Source: Kribbella steppae
GTDB taxonomy: Bacteria > Actinomycetota > Actinomycetes > Propionibacteriales > Kribbellaceae
DNA: 64,000 nt
Assembly (NCBI RefSeq): GCF_004342025.1
Contig: NZ_SLWN01000008.1
Location: 295,569-359,568 of the forward strand
Direction: 5' to 3'
Shown here: positions 8,492-17,306 of the stretch, piece after piece
Layout: every line of letters begins with the position of its first letter
Position numbering within the stretch: the stretch's first letter is position 1
Notes under the pieces: model-generated
The model's input: only the letters and a program-made list of their open reading frames with translations
The model's database searches: none
Told to the model about the DNA's origin: nothing
Translations under genes and position numbers: made by a program

Positions 8492-8601
8492 TTATCCACA
8501 GATTTCTGGGAATTCTCGCCGGAGATCGTGGAGAAGCCGGGGACAACCTGGGGACAAATCGCCGGAAAGCTGTGCACAGCTGGGGATACGGGTGTGGATA
8601 A
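8492..8601. other. DnaA-box cluster in a gene-free stretch next to crgA
   Basis: A perfect DnaA box TTATCCACA lies at 8492-8500, and its exact reverse complement TGTGGATAA at 8593-8601. Near matches TGTGGAAAC (about 8464) and TGGGGATAC (8581) and a 14-bp palindrome AGCTGTGCACAGCT (8568-8581) lie between or beside them. Two perfect 9-mers within 110 bp are unlikely by chance in this composition. It could bind DnaA as a satellite of oriC, which should be nearby given the gene order. Confidence 0.5.
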
Positions 8602-8615
8602 CTTCACGCCTGTGA

Positions 8616-8768
8616 TTCCCGGCGCCTGCGGTCGCCAAGCTGCCCGCCGTGCAGGCGAACCAGGTGTTCGGTTGGAACCCGGAGACGTCGACCAGCTGGG
8701 CCCAGTTCGCGCCCGCGCTGCGGCAGTTGACCACGGACCTGAGCCGGGTGCGCCCGATCACCGGCTGA
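8616..8768 (+). pseudogene. C-terminal remnant of an iron/siderophore ABC substrate-binding protein
   Basis: An open frame of 50 codons with no start reads LPAVQANQVFGWNPETSTSW followed by AQFAPALRQLTTDLSRVRP. This is the characteristic end of FecB/FepB-type periplasmic binding proteins ('LPAVKAGQVF.WNP'). An in-frame TGA at 8613 closes it upstream and nothing before it is homologous. I read it as the last piece of a deleted gene left between the Lrp gene and crgA. Confidence 0.65.
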
Positions 8769-8816
8769 GGCCTTGGCACAGTCGCCCCGCTGAGGCCAGC
8801 GGGGCTCAGCGGCGGA

Positions 8817-9077
8817 CTAGATCCACTGGGTGGAGACGACGAAGCCGACGGCGATCAGGCCCATGCCGATCAGCAGGTTCCAGTTGCCCAGGTCGTTCAT
8901 CACCGGGATGTCCTGGCCGGCCACGTAGAAGACGACCAGCCAGGCGAGTCCGAGCAGCCAGCAGGCCAGCATCAGCGGCGCCACCCAGACGCGGCTGGTG
9001 GTGCGCGGCTTCTTCGGCGTCTTCTCCGCCTTGACCTTGTCGGTCTTCTTCTTGTTGCGACTGCTCGACTCGGGCAC
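8817..9077 (-). CDS. crgA: Cell division protein CrgA
   Basis: An 86-aa protein: basic N-terminus (SSRNKKKTDKVKAEKTPKKP), then two TM segments (WVAPLMLACWLLGLAWLVVF and LLIGMGLIAVGFVVSTQWI) separated by VAGQDIPVMNDLGNWN. This is the exact CrgA architecture (DUF3545-type, UPF0233). CrgA helps recruit penicillin-binding proteins to FtsZ rings and controls septation timing in actinomycetes. Its place beside DUF881 and the pknB cluster is conserved. Confidence 0.95.
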   Translation of the reverse strand: MPESSSRNKKKTDKVKAEKTPKKPRTTSRVWVAPLMLACWLLGLAWLVVFYVAGQDIPVMNDLGNWNLLIGMGLIAVGFVVSTQWI

Positions 9078-9161
9078 GACTGAACTCCTTGTAAGGACGC
9101 ATAAGCTGAGCGCTGAGGCGCCGGACGGTGTCTGTTCTGGGTCCGGTCCCGGGTTAGCGTA

Positions 9162-9959
9162 GTGCAGAGAGCAACATGGAGATCACGGGTGCGTAGGTTG
9201 AGGCGTATTTCGCTGTGGCGAGCGGGGGCACCGCTGGCGCTGTTGTGCGCCGGTCTGCTGTTCGCGACCAGCGCCACCAACGCCCGGGGCACCGACCTGC
9301 GCCCTAGCCGCAACACTACGCTCGCCGGGCTGGTGGAGGAACAGAGCCGCCGTAGCGCGAGCCTGGTCCGTCAGCACGCGGCGCTGACCCAGGACATCGA
9401 GAAGCTGCAGGCGCAACAAGGCTCGATCGACCCGAAGCTGTCCGACCAGCTCAAGGAACTGTCCGATCAGGTCGGCACGACGCCCGTCACCGGTCCAGGA
9501 CTGACCGTCACCCTGAAGGACGCGCCGCGTGAGGTGGTCAAGGACAACCCGGATGTCGACGCCGACTGGTTGGTGATCCACCAGCAGGACATCCAGGCCG
9601 TGGTGAACGCGCTCTGGGCCGGCGGCGCTGACGCGCTCTCGATCCAGAACCACCGAGTCATCTCCACCACCGGGATCAAGTGCGTCGGCAACTCCGTCGT
9701 CCTGCACGGTGTGCCGTACCTGCCGCCGTACAAGATCACCGCGATCGGGGACCGGCGGAAGCTGCAGAAGGCGCTGGACGACTCGCAGTACATCGAGAAC
9801 CTGCAGGACTACGTGGTGAAGTTCCAGCTCGGGTACGAGGTGAAGAACGAGTCGTCGATCGCGATGCCGGCCTACGAGGGCACCCTCGATCTGCAGAGCG
9901 CGACCGTGCCGGGCTTCGAACGCACTCCTTCGGTCAGCCCGACGGCCAGCGGCCGGTAG
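9162..9959 (+). CDS. DUF881 family membrane-anchored protein
   Basis: Up to 265 aa (GTG at 9162; GTG at 9189 is an alternative). One TM near residues 20-42 (APLALLCAGLLFATSATNAR), a coiled-coil-like stretch (LVRQHAALTQDIEKLQAQQG), and the DUF881 core: GPGLTVTLKDAP, then VIHQQDIQAVVNALWAGGAD and VLHGVPYLPPYKITAIGD. DUF881 proteins are conserved next to crgA and division genes in actinobacteria; their molecular role is undefined. Divergent from crgA. Confidence 0.88.
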   Translation: MQRATWRSRVRRLRRISLWRAGAPLALLCAGLLFATSATNARGTDLRPSRNTTLAGLVEEQSRRSASLVRQHAALTQDIEKLQAQQGSIDPKLSDQLKELSDQVGTTPVTGPGLTVTLKDAPREVVKDNPDVDADWLVIHQQDIQAVVNALWAGGADALSIQNHRVISTTGIKCVGNSVVLHGVPYLPPYKITAIGDRRKLQKALDDSQYIENLQDYVVKFQLGYEVKNESSIAMPAYEGTLDLQSATVPGFERTPSVSPTASGR

Positions 9960-9982
9960 GCCTAGCTGTCACAATGGACCGC

Positions 9983-10600
9983 ATGCCGCGGATCCTTGTC
10001 GTCGACAACTACGACTCCTTCGTCTACAACCTGGTCCAGTACCTGCAGCAGTTGCAGGCCGAGACCACCGTGCTGCGCAACGACGAGGTCACCCCTGACC
10101 AGGTCACCGAGTACGACGGTGTCCTGCTCTCCCCCGGCCCCGGTACGCCGGAAGAGGCCGGCGCGTGTGTGGACATCATCAAGGAGACGGGCGGCCAGGT
10201 CCCGATCTTCGGCGTCTGCCTTGGCCTGCAGGCCATCGGCGTCGCGTACGGCGGGGTGGTCGGACGGGCCGACGAGCTGCTGCACGGCAAGACGAGCCAA
10301 GTCTTCCACGAGGGCGCCGGTGTGCTTGCCGGGTTGCCGTCGCCGTTCACCGCGACCCGGTACCACTCGCTGGCGATCGCCGAGGGCACCGTGCCCGACG
10401 AGCTGCAGGTGACGGCCCGGACCGAGGCCGGCGTGATCATGGCGGCCAGGCACCGCGACCTCCCGGTCGAGGGCGTCCAGTTCCACCCGGAGTCGGTGCT
10501 CACCGAGGGCGGCCACCGGATGCTCGCCAACTGGCTGGCGATGTGCGGCGACCCGGATGCCGTCGCCCGCTCGGTCGGTCTGGCTCCCGTCGTCAGCTGA
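9983..10600 (+). CDS. pabA: Glutamine amidotransferase of anthranilate/aminodeoxychorismate synthase
   Basis: A 205-aa class I GATase (205 aa from ATG 9983; ATG 9974 also possible). Catalytic Cys lies in GVCLGLQAIG and the His-Glu pair in VQFHPESVLTEGG. The start PRILVVDNYDSFVYNLVQYL is typical of TrpG/PabA. It supplies ammonia to chorismate amination for folate or tryptophan. Sequence alone does not separate PabA from TrpG, but this near-oriC copy is usually called pabA. No partner subunit is adjacent. Confidence 0.88.
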   Translation: MPRILVVDNYDSFVYNLVQYLQQLQAETTVLRNDEVTPDQVTEYDGVLLSPGPGTPEEAGACVDIIKETGGQVPIFGVCLGLQAIGVAYGGVVGRADELLHGKTSQVFHEGAGVLAGLPSPFTATRYHSLAIAEGTVPDELQVTARTEAGVIMAARHRDLPVEGVQFHPESVLTEGGHRMLANWLAMCGDPDAVARSVGLAPVVS

Positions 10601-10643
10601 ACCAACGAAGAAGCCCCCCGCACTGGGCGGGTTCGTCGTTGGT
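10601..10643. terminator. Bidirectional stem-loop between pabA and pknB
   Basis: ACCAACGA (10601-10608) pairs with TCGTTGGT (10636-10643), enclosing CCCGC/GGGCGGG pairing. It starts right after the pabA stop and ends on the pknB stop, so it serves both convergent genes. No clear T-run is present. Confidence 0.65.
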
Positions 10644-12469
10644 CAGCCGCCGATGATCGGTGGCGTGGTCGGATCCTCCGGAGTCTCCGACGGCGTTGGA
10701 CTCGGTGTGGTGCTCGGGGTGCTCTCCGGCAGGTCGTTGATGGTGAGCGTGATCAACGAGCCCTTGGGGGCCTTGGTGTTCGCCTTCACGCTCTGCTGGA
10801 TCACGGTCTGGTCGACCGCGTTCGGGTCGGTGCCGGTCGCGTAGCCGACCTGGAAGCCGAGATCCTTCAGCTGCTTGGTCGCGTCGTCCTGCGGCACGGT
10901 GACGACGTTCGGAACCTCGATCATCTCCTTGCCGGAGGACACGGTCAGGGTGAACTCGGTGCCGGACGGGTACTGACCGGTCGGGTCCGGGCTGACAGCC
11001 AGCACGGTGCCGGCCTTCTCACCGCTGTCCTGTTCGACTGTCTTGTCCTTGACCTTGAAGTTCGCCGCGGTGCCCTCGAGAGCCTTCCGTGCCGAGGATT
11101 CGGACTTGCCGATCACGTCCGGCACCGGGAAGGCGCTGCGGCCCGCCGAGAACACCACGGTGACGGTCGAGTCCTTCTCGGCCTCGGTGTTCGGCTGCGG
11201 GGTCTGCGAGAGCGCCAGTCCGCGGCCGACCGTGTCACTCGGCTGGGACGGGCCCTGAGCGAACTTCAAGCCCTGCTCGGTCAGCAGGGCGGTCGCCTCG
11301 GCCACCGACTTGCCGCTCACGTCCGGCACCTGGACCTTCGCCGGCGGGGCCGCCGTGCCGCCGCCGTTGTCCTTGTTCATGCTCGTGAACAGGGCATAGG
11401 CGCCGACCGCCACGGCCACGATGGCCAGACCGAGCAGGAAGTAGGCGAGACCGCGGTTGCGGCGGGCCCTGGCTGCTTGGGCCTCGTCCAGATCGTCGCC
11501 GTCCGGCGGCAGCAGGTCGTCGGCAGCGGTCTGCCGGTAGGCCTGGGTCGCCGCGGCCGGGGCCACCGCCGGAATCGCGCGGGTCTCGCCGAACGCGGCC
11601 ATCGGCGCGGTCACCTGCTGCCCGGCCAGCACCCGGTGGATGTCCTGCCGCATCTCGGCAGCGCTCTGGTACCGCTCCTCGCGGTTCTTCGCCAGCGCCT
11701 TGAGGACGACCGCGTCGACCTCCGGCGGGATGTCGGGGTCGAACGACGACGGCGGCAGCGCCTGCTCCCGGACGTGCTGATAGGCCACCGACACCGGCGA
11801 CTCACCGACGAACGGCGGCCGGCCGGTCAGCAGTTCGTACAGCAGGCAGCCGGTCGAGTACAGGTCCGAGCGGGCGTCGACGGTCTCGCCGCGAGCCTGC
11901 TCCGGTGACAGGTACTGCGCCGTACCGATGACGGCCGCGGTCTGGGTCATCGTGGACGAGGTGTCGGCGACCGCGCGGGCGATGCCGAAGTCCATCACCT
12001 TGACCTGACCCTGCGGGGTCAGCATCACGTTCCCGGGCTTGATGTCGCGGTGCACGATGCCGGCCCGGTGGCTGTAGTCGAGTGCTTCGAGTACGCCGGA
12101 GGTGATCTCCAGCGCCCGCTCCGGCATGATCTTGCGGCCCTCGCGGATCAGGTCCCGCAGCGTCTTGCCGGTCACGAGTTCCATCACGATGTACGGAATG
12201 GTGATGCCGGAGCCGTTCGGGTCCGGCTCCTCGCCGGTGTCGTACACCGACACGATGGTCGGGTGGTTCAGAGAGGCAGCCGACTGGGCCTCCCGACGGA
12301 ATCTGGCTTGGAAGGTCGCGTCGCTGGCCAGATCGACCCGCAGTCGCTTGATCGCGACGCTTCGGCCGAGCCGGTTGTCGACGCCCCTGCGCACATCGGC
12401 CATGCCGCCGCGGCCGAGCGGTTCGCCTTCTTCGTACCGGCCGCCGACGAGACGTGCCTGCGATGTCAT
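10643..12469 (-). CDS. pknB: Ser/Thr protein kinase PknB with three PASTA domains
   Basis: 608 aa from ATG 12469 (MTSQARLVGGRYEEGEPLGR). Kinase domain about 10-270: P-loop GRGGMADV, catalytic HRDIKPGN, DFGIARA, activation loop TMTQTAAVIGTAQYLSPEQA with the phospho-acceptor Thr cluster. TM at about 340-362, then three PASTA repeats (VQVPDVSGKSVAEATALL; PVPDVIGKSESSARKALEG; EVPNVVTVPQDDATKQLKD) and a Pro/Ser/Thr-rich tail. M. tuberculosis PknB has four PASTA domains. It senses muropeptides/lipid II and phosphorylates division and wall-synthesis proteins, FHA partners included. Last gene of the cluster. Confidence 0.97.
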   Translation of the reverse strand: MTSQARLVGGRYEEGEPLGRGGMADVRRGVDNRLGRSVAIKRLRVDLASDATFQARFRREAQSAASLNHPTIVSVYDTGEEPDPNGSGITIPYIVMELVTGKTLRDLIREGRKIMPERALEITSGVLEALDYSHRAGIVHRDIKPGNVMLTPQGQVKVMDFGIARAVADTSSTMTQTAAVIGTAQYLSPEQARGETVDARSDLYSTGCLLYELLTGRPPFVGESPVSVAYQHVREQALPPSSFDPDIPPEVDAVVLKALAKNREERYQSAAEMRQDIHRVLAGQQVTAPMAAFGETRAIPAVAPAAATQAYRQTAADDLLPPDGDDLDEAQAARARRNRGLAYFLLGLAIVAVAVGAYALFTSMNKDNGGGTAAPPAKVQVPDVSGKSVAEATALLTEQGLKFAQGPSQPSDTVGRGLALSQTPQPNTEAEKDSTVTVVFSAGRSAFPVPDVIGKSESSARKALEGTAANFKVKDKTVEQDSGEKAGTVLAVSPDPTGQYPSGTEFTLTVSSGKEMIEVPNVVTVPQDDATKQLKDLGFQVGYATGTDPNAVDQTVIQQSVKANTKAPKGSLITLTINDLPESTPSTTPSPTPSETPEDPTTPPIIGG

Positions 12470-12581
12470 GACTCTGCCTTCCAACCTGTCCGGAACACAC
12501 TCAACTTGCCCACGGTAGCGGCCGCCACACGTGGATCCCCGTTGGAAAGACGCGCTGTCACGGCATCATTCCGTATCGTGG

Positions 12582-14033
12582 TCATTGGCCCAGCACCGCC
12601 TCCATCACCCGTTTGGCGATCGGTGCCGCCAGGGTGCCGCCGGCGATGTCGTTGCGCGGGATGTTCGCGTCCTCGATCATCACCGCCACCGCGACCTTCG
12701 GGTCGTCGGCCGGGGCGAATGCGGTGAACCAGGCGAACGGCGGCCGGTCCTTCGACGTCTGCGCCGTACCGGTCTTGCCGGCCACCTGGACATTGCTGAT
12801 CCGGCCGGGCTTGCCGGTGCCGTTTTCCACCACGTCGACCATCATCGTGGTGAGCTCAGCCGCGACATCCGGCGTGACCGCCTGGTGCAGCGACTCCGGC
12901 TTGGTCTCCGACACCGTCTTCAGGTCCGCGGTCTTCACGTTCTGCACCAGGTAGGGCTTCATCACGTCGCCCTTGTTCGCGATCCCGGCCGCCACCATCG
13001 CCATCTGCAGCGGGGTGGCCCGCACGTCGAACTGGCCGATCGCGGACTGCGCGGTCTGCGGCTGGTTCGGGTCACCCGGGAACTGGCTGGCAACCGCGCC
13101 CAGCTCGGGCAGGTGCCGCTCGCCGAAGCCGAACTTGGCGGACTGCTCGGCCAGCGCGTCCGCGCCCAGCTCCATGCCGATGGCGCCGAACGCGGTGTTG
13201 CAGGAGTTGCGCAGCGCGACCGTCAGCGTCGCGTTGTCGCTGCCGCCGCAGTTCTGGAGGTTCTCGTTGCGCAACGGTTCGGTGGTCTGCGGCAGCGGCA
13301 GCTCGGCCGGCGAGCGCACCTTGGTCTCTGGCGTGAACTTGCCACTGGACAGGGCTGCGGCGGCAGTGACCAGCTTGAACGTCGAGCCCGGCGGGTAGAG
13401 CTCCTTGACCGCCCGGTTCGACATCGGCTTGCTCTCGGCCTCGTTCAGCCTCTTCCACGCTGCGCTGACGTCCTCGAGGTTGTGCGAGGCGAGCTGGTTC
13501 GGGTCGTACGACGGCCGGCTCACGAGCGCGAGCACCCGGCCGGTCTTCGGCTCGATCGCCACCACCGCGCCGGTCTTGCCGGCCAGTCCGGCGTACGCCG
13601 CCTGCTGCGCCGCGGCGTTCAGCGTCAGCGTCACGCTGGCGCCCTGCTGGCGGCGGTTGGTGATCACGTCGATCACCCGGCGGAAGGCCATCGACGGGTC
13701 GGACCCGTTCAGCTCGGCGTTCTGGGTCAGCTCGATGCCGGCCCGGCCGTACAGGTAGGAGTAGTACCCGGTCACTGGTGCGTAGACCGGACCGGACGCG
13801 TACGTGCGCTGGAACTGGAACCGGTCGTTCGACGGCTTGCTCTGCGCGATCGGCGTACTGCCGATCAGGATCGGGCCGCGGTCGACCGAGAACTGCGAGT
13901 CGCGCACTCGCCGGTTGTCGTTGCGCGCGTTCAGGTCGCCGGCCCGGAAGGCCTGCAGGTACGTCGCGTTCGCCATCAGCGCGAGCATCAGGATGATCGC
14001 CGCCATCGCCAGTCGCCGGATCGCTGAGTTCAC
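12582..14033 (-). CDS. pbpA: Penicillin-binding protein PbpA (class B transpeptidase)
   Basis: 483 aa with one N-terminal TM (LAMAAIILMLALMANATYL). Transpeptidase motifs: SxxK in PPGSTFKLV (near residue 215), SxN in RNSCNTAFG and KTG in AGKTGTAQT. Dimerisation/N-terminal domain begins RDSQFSVDRGPILIG. It crosslinks peptidoglycan with the partner SEDS protein encoded upstream (ATGA overlap). Extracytoplasmic. Separated from pknB by 112 bp. Confidence 0.96.
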   Translation of the reverse strand: MNSAIRRLAMAAIILMLALMANATYLQAFRAGDLNARNDNRRVRDSQFSVDRGPILIGSTPIAQSKPSNDRFQFQRTYASGPVYAPVTGYYSYLYGRAGIELTQNAELNGSDPSMAFRRVIDVITNRRQQGASVTLTLNAAAQQAAYAGLAGKTGAVVAIEPKTGRVLALVSRPSYDPNQLASHNLEDVSAAWKRLNEAESKPMSNRAVKELYPPGSTFKLVTAAAALSSGKFTPETKVRSPAELPLPQTTEPLRNENLQNCGGSDNATLTVALRNSCNTAFGAIGMELGADALAEQSAKFGFGERHLPELGAVASQFPGDPNQPQTAQSAIGQFDVRATPLQMAMVAAGIANKGDVMKPYLVQNVKTADLKTVSETKPESLHQAVTPDVAAELTTMMVDVVENGTGKPGRISNVQVAGKTGTAQTSKDRPPFAWFTAFAPADDPKVAVAVMIEDANIPRNDIAGGTLAAPIAKRVMEAVLGQ

Positions 14034-15430
14034 TGCTTCTGCACCGCCATCGCGATCGTTTCGTCGGACACTGGAGCGGCCGGGGTCTGCGGCCGGCGCG
14101 CCTGGTCACTGATCCGCAGCAGCAGCGCGATGATCGCCCAGTTCGCGACCAGCGACGTACCGCCCAGCGCCATGAACGGGGTGGCCAGACCGGTCAGTGG
14201 GATCAGACCGGTGACACCGCCGACGATGACGAACACCTGCAGCGCGAACGACATGGCCAGACCGGTCGCGACCAGCTTGCCGAAGATGTCCCGGCAACCG
14301 AGCGCGGTTCGCAGGCCGCGCTCCACGATCAGCGTGTAGATCAGGATGATCGCCATCAGCCCGGTCAGGCCGAGCTCCTCGCCGAACGAGGAGATGATGA
14401 AGTCGCTCTGGCCGTAGAAGCCGAGCAGTTCGGGGCGGCCCTGGCCCAGGCCGCGGCCGAGCACACCGCCCCAGGCCTGGCCCATCAGGGCGGTGGCGAC
14501 CTGGCCGCCGACCTCGTTGAACGGGTGCAGCCAGTCGTCCACCCGCTTCTGCACATGGCCGAAGGTCTGGGACGCGAAGAACGCGCCGCCGGCGAACAGC
14601 AGGCCACCGATGATCAGCCAGCCGGCCCGCTCGGTGGACACGTACAGCAGGATCAGGAACAGGCCGAAGAACAGCAGCGACGAGCCAAGGTCCTTCTCGA
14701 AGACCAGCACGCCCAGGCTGACCGCCCAGGCGATCAGGATCGGGCCGAGGTCGCGGGCCCGGGGCAGGTCGAGACCGAGGAAGCGGTGCCCGGCCAGGGT
14801 CAGCACGTCCCGTTTGACCACCAGGTAGCCGGCGAAGAAGATCACCAGACAGAGCTTCGCGAACTCACCGGGCTGGAACGACATCCCGAGGAACCGGACC
14901 CAGATCTGCGCGCCGTTGATGTCCACACCGAGACCCGGGATGAGCGGCAGCACCAGCAGGATCAGACCGGCCAGTCCCGCGGTGTAGGTCAGCGCCTGCA
15001 GCCGCCGGTGGTCGCGGATCAGCACGATGACGGCCAGGAACAAGACGACGCCGACCGCGGTCCAGGTGATCTGCTGCGGCGCGGCGGCTGCCCGCGGCTC
15101 CCGTCCGGCCGCCTCCGCGGCCGCGGCCAGGCCGAGGTCGACCCGGTGGATCATCGCCACACCGAGCCCGTTGAGTACGACGGCGCACGGCAGCAGCACC
15201 GGATCGGCGTACGGCGCGCGGTAGCGCAGCGCGAAGTGGGCGATCAGCGCGAGCAGCCCGATGCCGGCGGCGTAGTACCCGGTACTGGCCGGGACCTTGT
15301 CCTGGACGGTGATGCCGATGTTCACGTACGCGCCGACCGAGACGATGATCGCGATGATGAGCAGCAGCAACTCCACCCCACGCCGGCTGCGCGGGATGAT
15401 CTGGATGACGGATGTCGACGCGATACTCAT
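14030..15430 (-). CDS. rodA: SEDS peptidoglycan glycosyltransferase (FtsW/RodA/SpoVE family)
   Basis: A 466-aa polytopic protein, about 12 TM. Family motifs include QIWVRFLGMSFQPGEFAKLC, EKDLGSSLLFFGLFLILLY, and the C-terminal GVTGLIPLTGLATPFMALGG. It polymerises lipid II and acts with the coupled PbpA. Starts and stops overlap by ATGA on both sides (pstP upstream, pbpA downstream). Confidence 0.95.
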   Translation of the reverse strand: MSIASTSVIQIIPRSRRGVELLLLIIAIIVSVGAYVNIGITVQDKVPASTGYYAAGIGLLALIAHFALRYRAPYADPVLLPCAVVLNGLGVAMIHRVDLGLAAAAEAAGREPRAAAAPQQITWTAVGVVLFLAVIVLIRDHRRLQALTYTAGLAGLILLVLPLIPGLGVDINGAQIWVRFLGMSFQPGEFAKLCLVIFFAGYLVVKRDVLTLAGHRFLGLDLPRARDLGPILIAWAVSLGVLVFEKDLGSSLLFFGLFLILLYVSTERAGWLIIGGLLFAGGAFFASQTFGHVQKRVDDWLHPFNEVGGQVATALMGQAWGGVLGRGLGQGRPELLGFYGQSDFIISSFGEELGLTGLMAIILIYTLIVERGLRTALGCRDIFGKLVATGLAMSFALQVFVIVGGVTGLIPLTGLATPFMALGGTSLVANWAIIALLLRISDQARRPQTPAAPVSDETIAMAVQKQ

Positions 15431-16803
15431 CGGACGCCGTCACAGTCGTCGGGGTTGACCGTCCCGGTGGTCGGCGTGGTGGACGGTGTCGTGGCCGGCG
15501 GCTTGACCGTGACCGTCGGTGCAGGAACCGTCGTACTGGGCTTCGGCGTACTCGGCTTCGGCGTGGGACTCGGGGTCGGCTTCGCCTTGGCGGCGCACTC
15601 GTCGGCGGTGCGCTGCAACTCGCTCACGATTGTCCGCGCGCCGGGGAGGTCGTCGGCCTGGATGTTGTTCTCCACCTGCTCGCGGCTGTACGTCGGCAGC
15701 TTGTCCACCTGCAGGTTCTGCTTCTCGTACACGCTCGACAGCGTCAGGCCGGGGATGTCCCCTTCCACCCCCTTGAAGATCGCCACGTAGTCGCCGTCGG
15801 TGCCGACGTAGTACTGGTTCTGTGTCCACCTGTACGCGAACCAGCCCACGCCACCGATCAGGCCGAGGATGACGACCAGTACGGCGATCCGCCGCAACCA
15901 CGGGAAACGCTTGGGCGGCCGCGGGGCGTACCGCAGCTCCTCCGGATCGAGGACCGCGCCGCCGGCACCGCCACCGCTGCCATGACCGGGTACGACGACT
16001 GTCGGCTCGCCGCGACCTGTCCCGCCCTGCGCCAGCTCAGCGGCCGCGCCGACGAGCTGCGCGTTGGACCCGCTCGACGGCTGCGTCTCGACCACGTCCG
16101 CGACGACGCACGTGACGTTATCGTTCGACCCGGCTTCCAGGGCGTGCGTGATGAGCTCCACCACCACGGAGTCCGGCGTACCGTCGGCCATCGAGGCCGC
16201 GATCACCTCGTCACTCACGTAGTCGGGCAGGCCGTCACTGCACAGCATCAGCCGGTCGCCGGCGCGGACGTCGAGGATCTCCAGGTCCGGATCGGAGTCC
16301 GGCCGGCCGTCGAGCACGCGCAGGATCAGATTGCGGTGCGGGTGGGTGAAGGCCTCCTCCTTGGAGATCCGGCCCTCGTCCACCAGCGACTGCACAAAAG
16401 TGTGGTCGTGGCTCAACTGGTACAGCAGCCCGTCGCGCATCCGGTACGCACGGGAGTCGCCCAGGTGGGCCAGTCCGAGTTGTTGCCCGTCGAACATCAG
16501 CGCGGTGACGGTCGAACCCATCCCCTCGCGCTCCGGGTCCTCCTCGACCAGTTCGGACAGCCGCTCGTTCGCCCGGTGCACCGCACCGGCCAGCGCCTCG
16601 ATCATGTCCTCGCCGCTGATCCCCGACTTGTCCAGCTTCCGGATCACCTGGACCGCGGCCGCACTGGCCACCTCACCGGCCGCCGCGCCGCCCATTCCGT
16701 CGGCGAGCAGCAGGAGGTGCGGACCGGCGTACGCCGAGTCCTCGTTGTTGCGGCGCACCCGTCCGACGTCGGACAGTGCGGCATAGTCGAGCGACAGGGT
16801 CAT
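15427..16803 (-). CDS. pstP: PP2C-type Ser/Thr phosphatase PstP
   Basis: 458 aa. N-terminal PP2C domain (about 1-240) with metal-binding motifs RRNNEDSAY, LLADGMGGAAAGEVAS, and LMLCSDGLPDYVSDEVI; then a linker, one TM (RIAVLVVILGLIGGVGWFAY near residue 305-325) and an extracellular region ending in a Pro/Thr/Ser-rich tail. It reverses PknB phosphorylation of kinases and FHA proteins. Third gene of the fhaA-to-pknB cluster. Confidence 0.95.
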   Translation of the reverse strand: MTLSLDYAALSDVGRVRRNNEDSAYAGPHLLLLADGMGGAAAGEVASAAAVQVIRKLDKSGISGEDMIEALAGAVHRANERLSELVEEDPEREGMGSTVTALMFDGQQLGLAHLGDSRAYRMRDGLLYQLSHDHTFVQSLVDEGRISKEEAFTHPHRNLILRVLDGRPDSDPDLEILDVRAGDRLMLCSDGLPDYVSDEVIAASMADGTPDSVVVELITHALEAGSNDNVTCVVADVVETQPSSGSNAQLVGAAAELAQGGTGRGEPTVVVPGHGSGGGAGGAVLDPEELRYAPRPPKRFPWLRRIAVLVVILGLIGGVGWFAYRWTQNQYYVGTDGDYVAIFKGVEGDIPGLTLSSVYEKQNLQVDKLPTYSREQVENNIQADDLPGARTIVSELQRTADECAAKAKPTPSPTPKPSTPKPSTTVPAPTVTVKPPATTPSTTPTTGTVNPDDCDGVR

Positions 16804-16813
16804 TGAGGCAGGC

Positions 16814-17296
16814 CTACTTCGCGATGTTCAGCGTCGTCCGGCCGATCCGGATCGATCCGCCGATCTCGGCCGGCACCGGGCGGGTCACCCGCTGGCCGTC
16901 CAGGTACGTGCCGTTGGTGGAGCCGAGGTCCTCGACCCACCACTGGCCCTCGGAGAGGAACAGCCGGGAGTGCCGGGTGGAAGAGTAGTCGTCGTCCAGC
17001 CGGATCTGGCAGTCCGAGCCGCGGCCGATGATCACCGGTTGGTCCACCAGGGTGGCACCGACCCCGGCCTGGGGCCCGTCCGCGATCGTCACCGACCCGG
17101 GCAGGCCCTTGCGCTTCTTCACCGGCTTGACCGGTTTCGGCGTCCGGCTGTTCTGGGGTACGACGGCGGCCGCCGCACGACTGTCGACCTTCGCACCGAA
17201 CAGGTCGGACCTGATCACGGAGAGCACCGCGAGGACGAACATCCACAACAGGGCTAGGAACCCCAGTTTGATCAGGGTCAGGGTCAGTTCCGACAT
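16814..17296 (-). CDS. fhaB: FHA-domain membrane protein FhaB (FipA)
   Basis: 160 aa: N-terminal TM (LTLIKLGFLALLWMFVLAVL), short linker, and a C-terminal FHA domain (VIIGRGSDCQIRLDDDYSST, SRLFLSEGQWWVEDLGSTNG) that binds phosphothreonine. In mycobacteria it is a PknA/PknB substrate bridging FtsZ and FtsQ. 10 bases separate it from each neighbour. Confidence 0.95.
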   Translation of the reverse strand: MSELTLTLIKLGFLALLWMFVLAVLSVIRSDLFGAKVDSRAAAAVVPQNSRTPKPVKPVKKRKGLPGSVTIADGPQAGVGATLVDQPVIIGRGSDCQIRLDDDYSSTRHSRLFLSEGQWWVEDLGSTNGTYLDGQRVTRPVPAEIGGSIRIGRTTLNIAK

Positions 17297-17306
17297 GGAC
17301 GGTCAG

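Noticed and set aside
8492..8601. The chromosomal oriC itself
   Set aside because: dnaA/dnaN are not in the window and only two perfect boxes are present, far fewer than a typical actinobacterial oriC.
8456..9034. Plus-strand frame starting after the Lrp gene
   Set aside because: Runs through the DnaA-box gap and antisense to crgA, low-complexity; the real signal is the FecB remnant in another frame.
12531..14027. 498-codon plus-strand frame opposite pbpA
   Set aside because: Shadow of pbpA, which has all three transpeptidase motifs; the reverse frame is low-complexity Arg/Val-rich.
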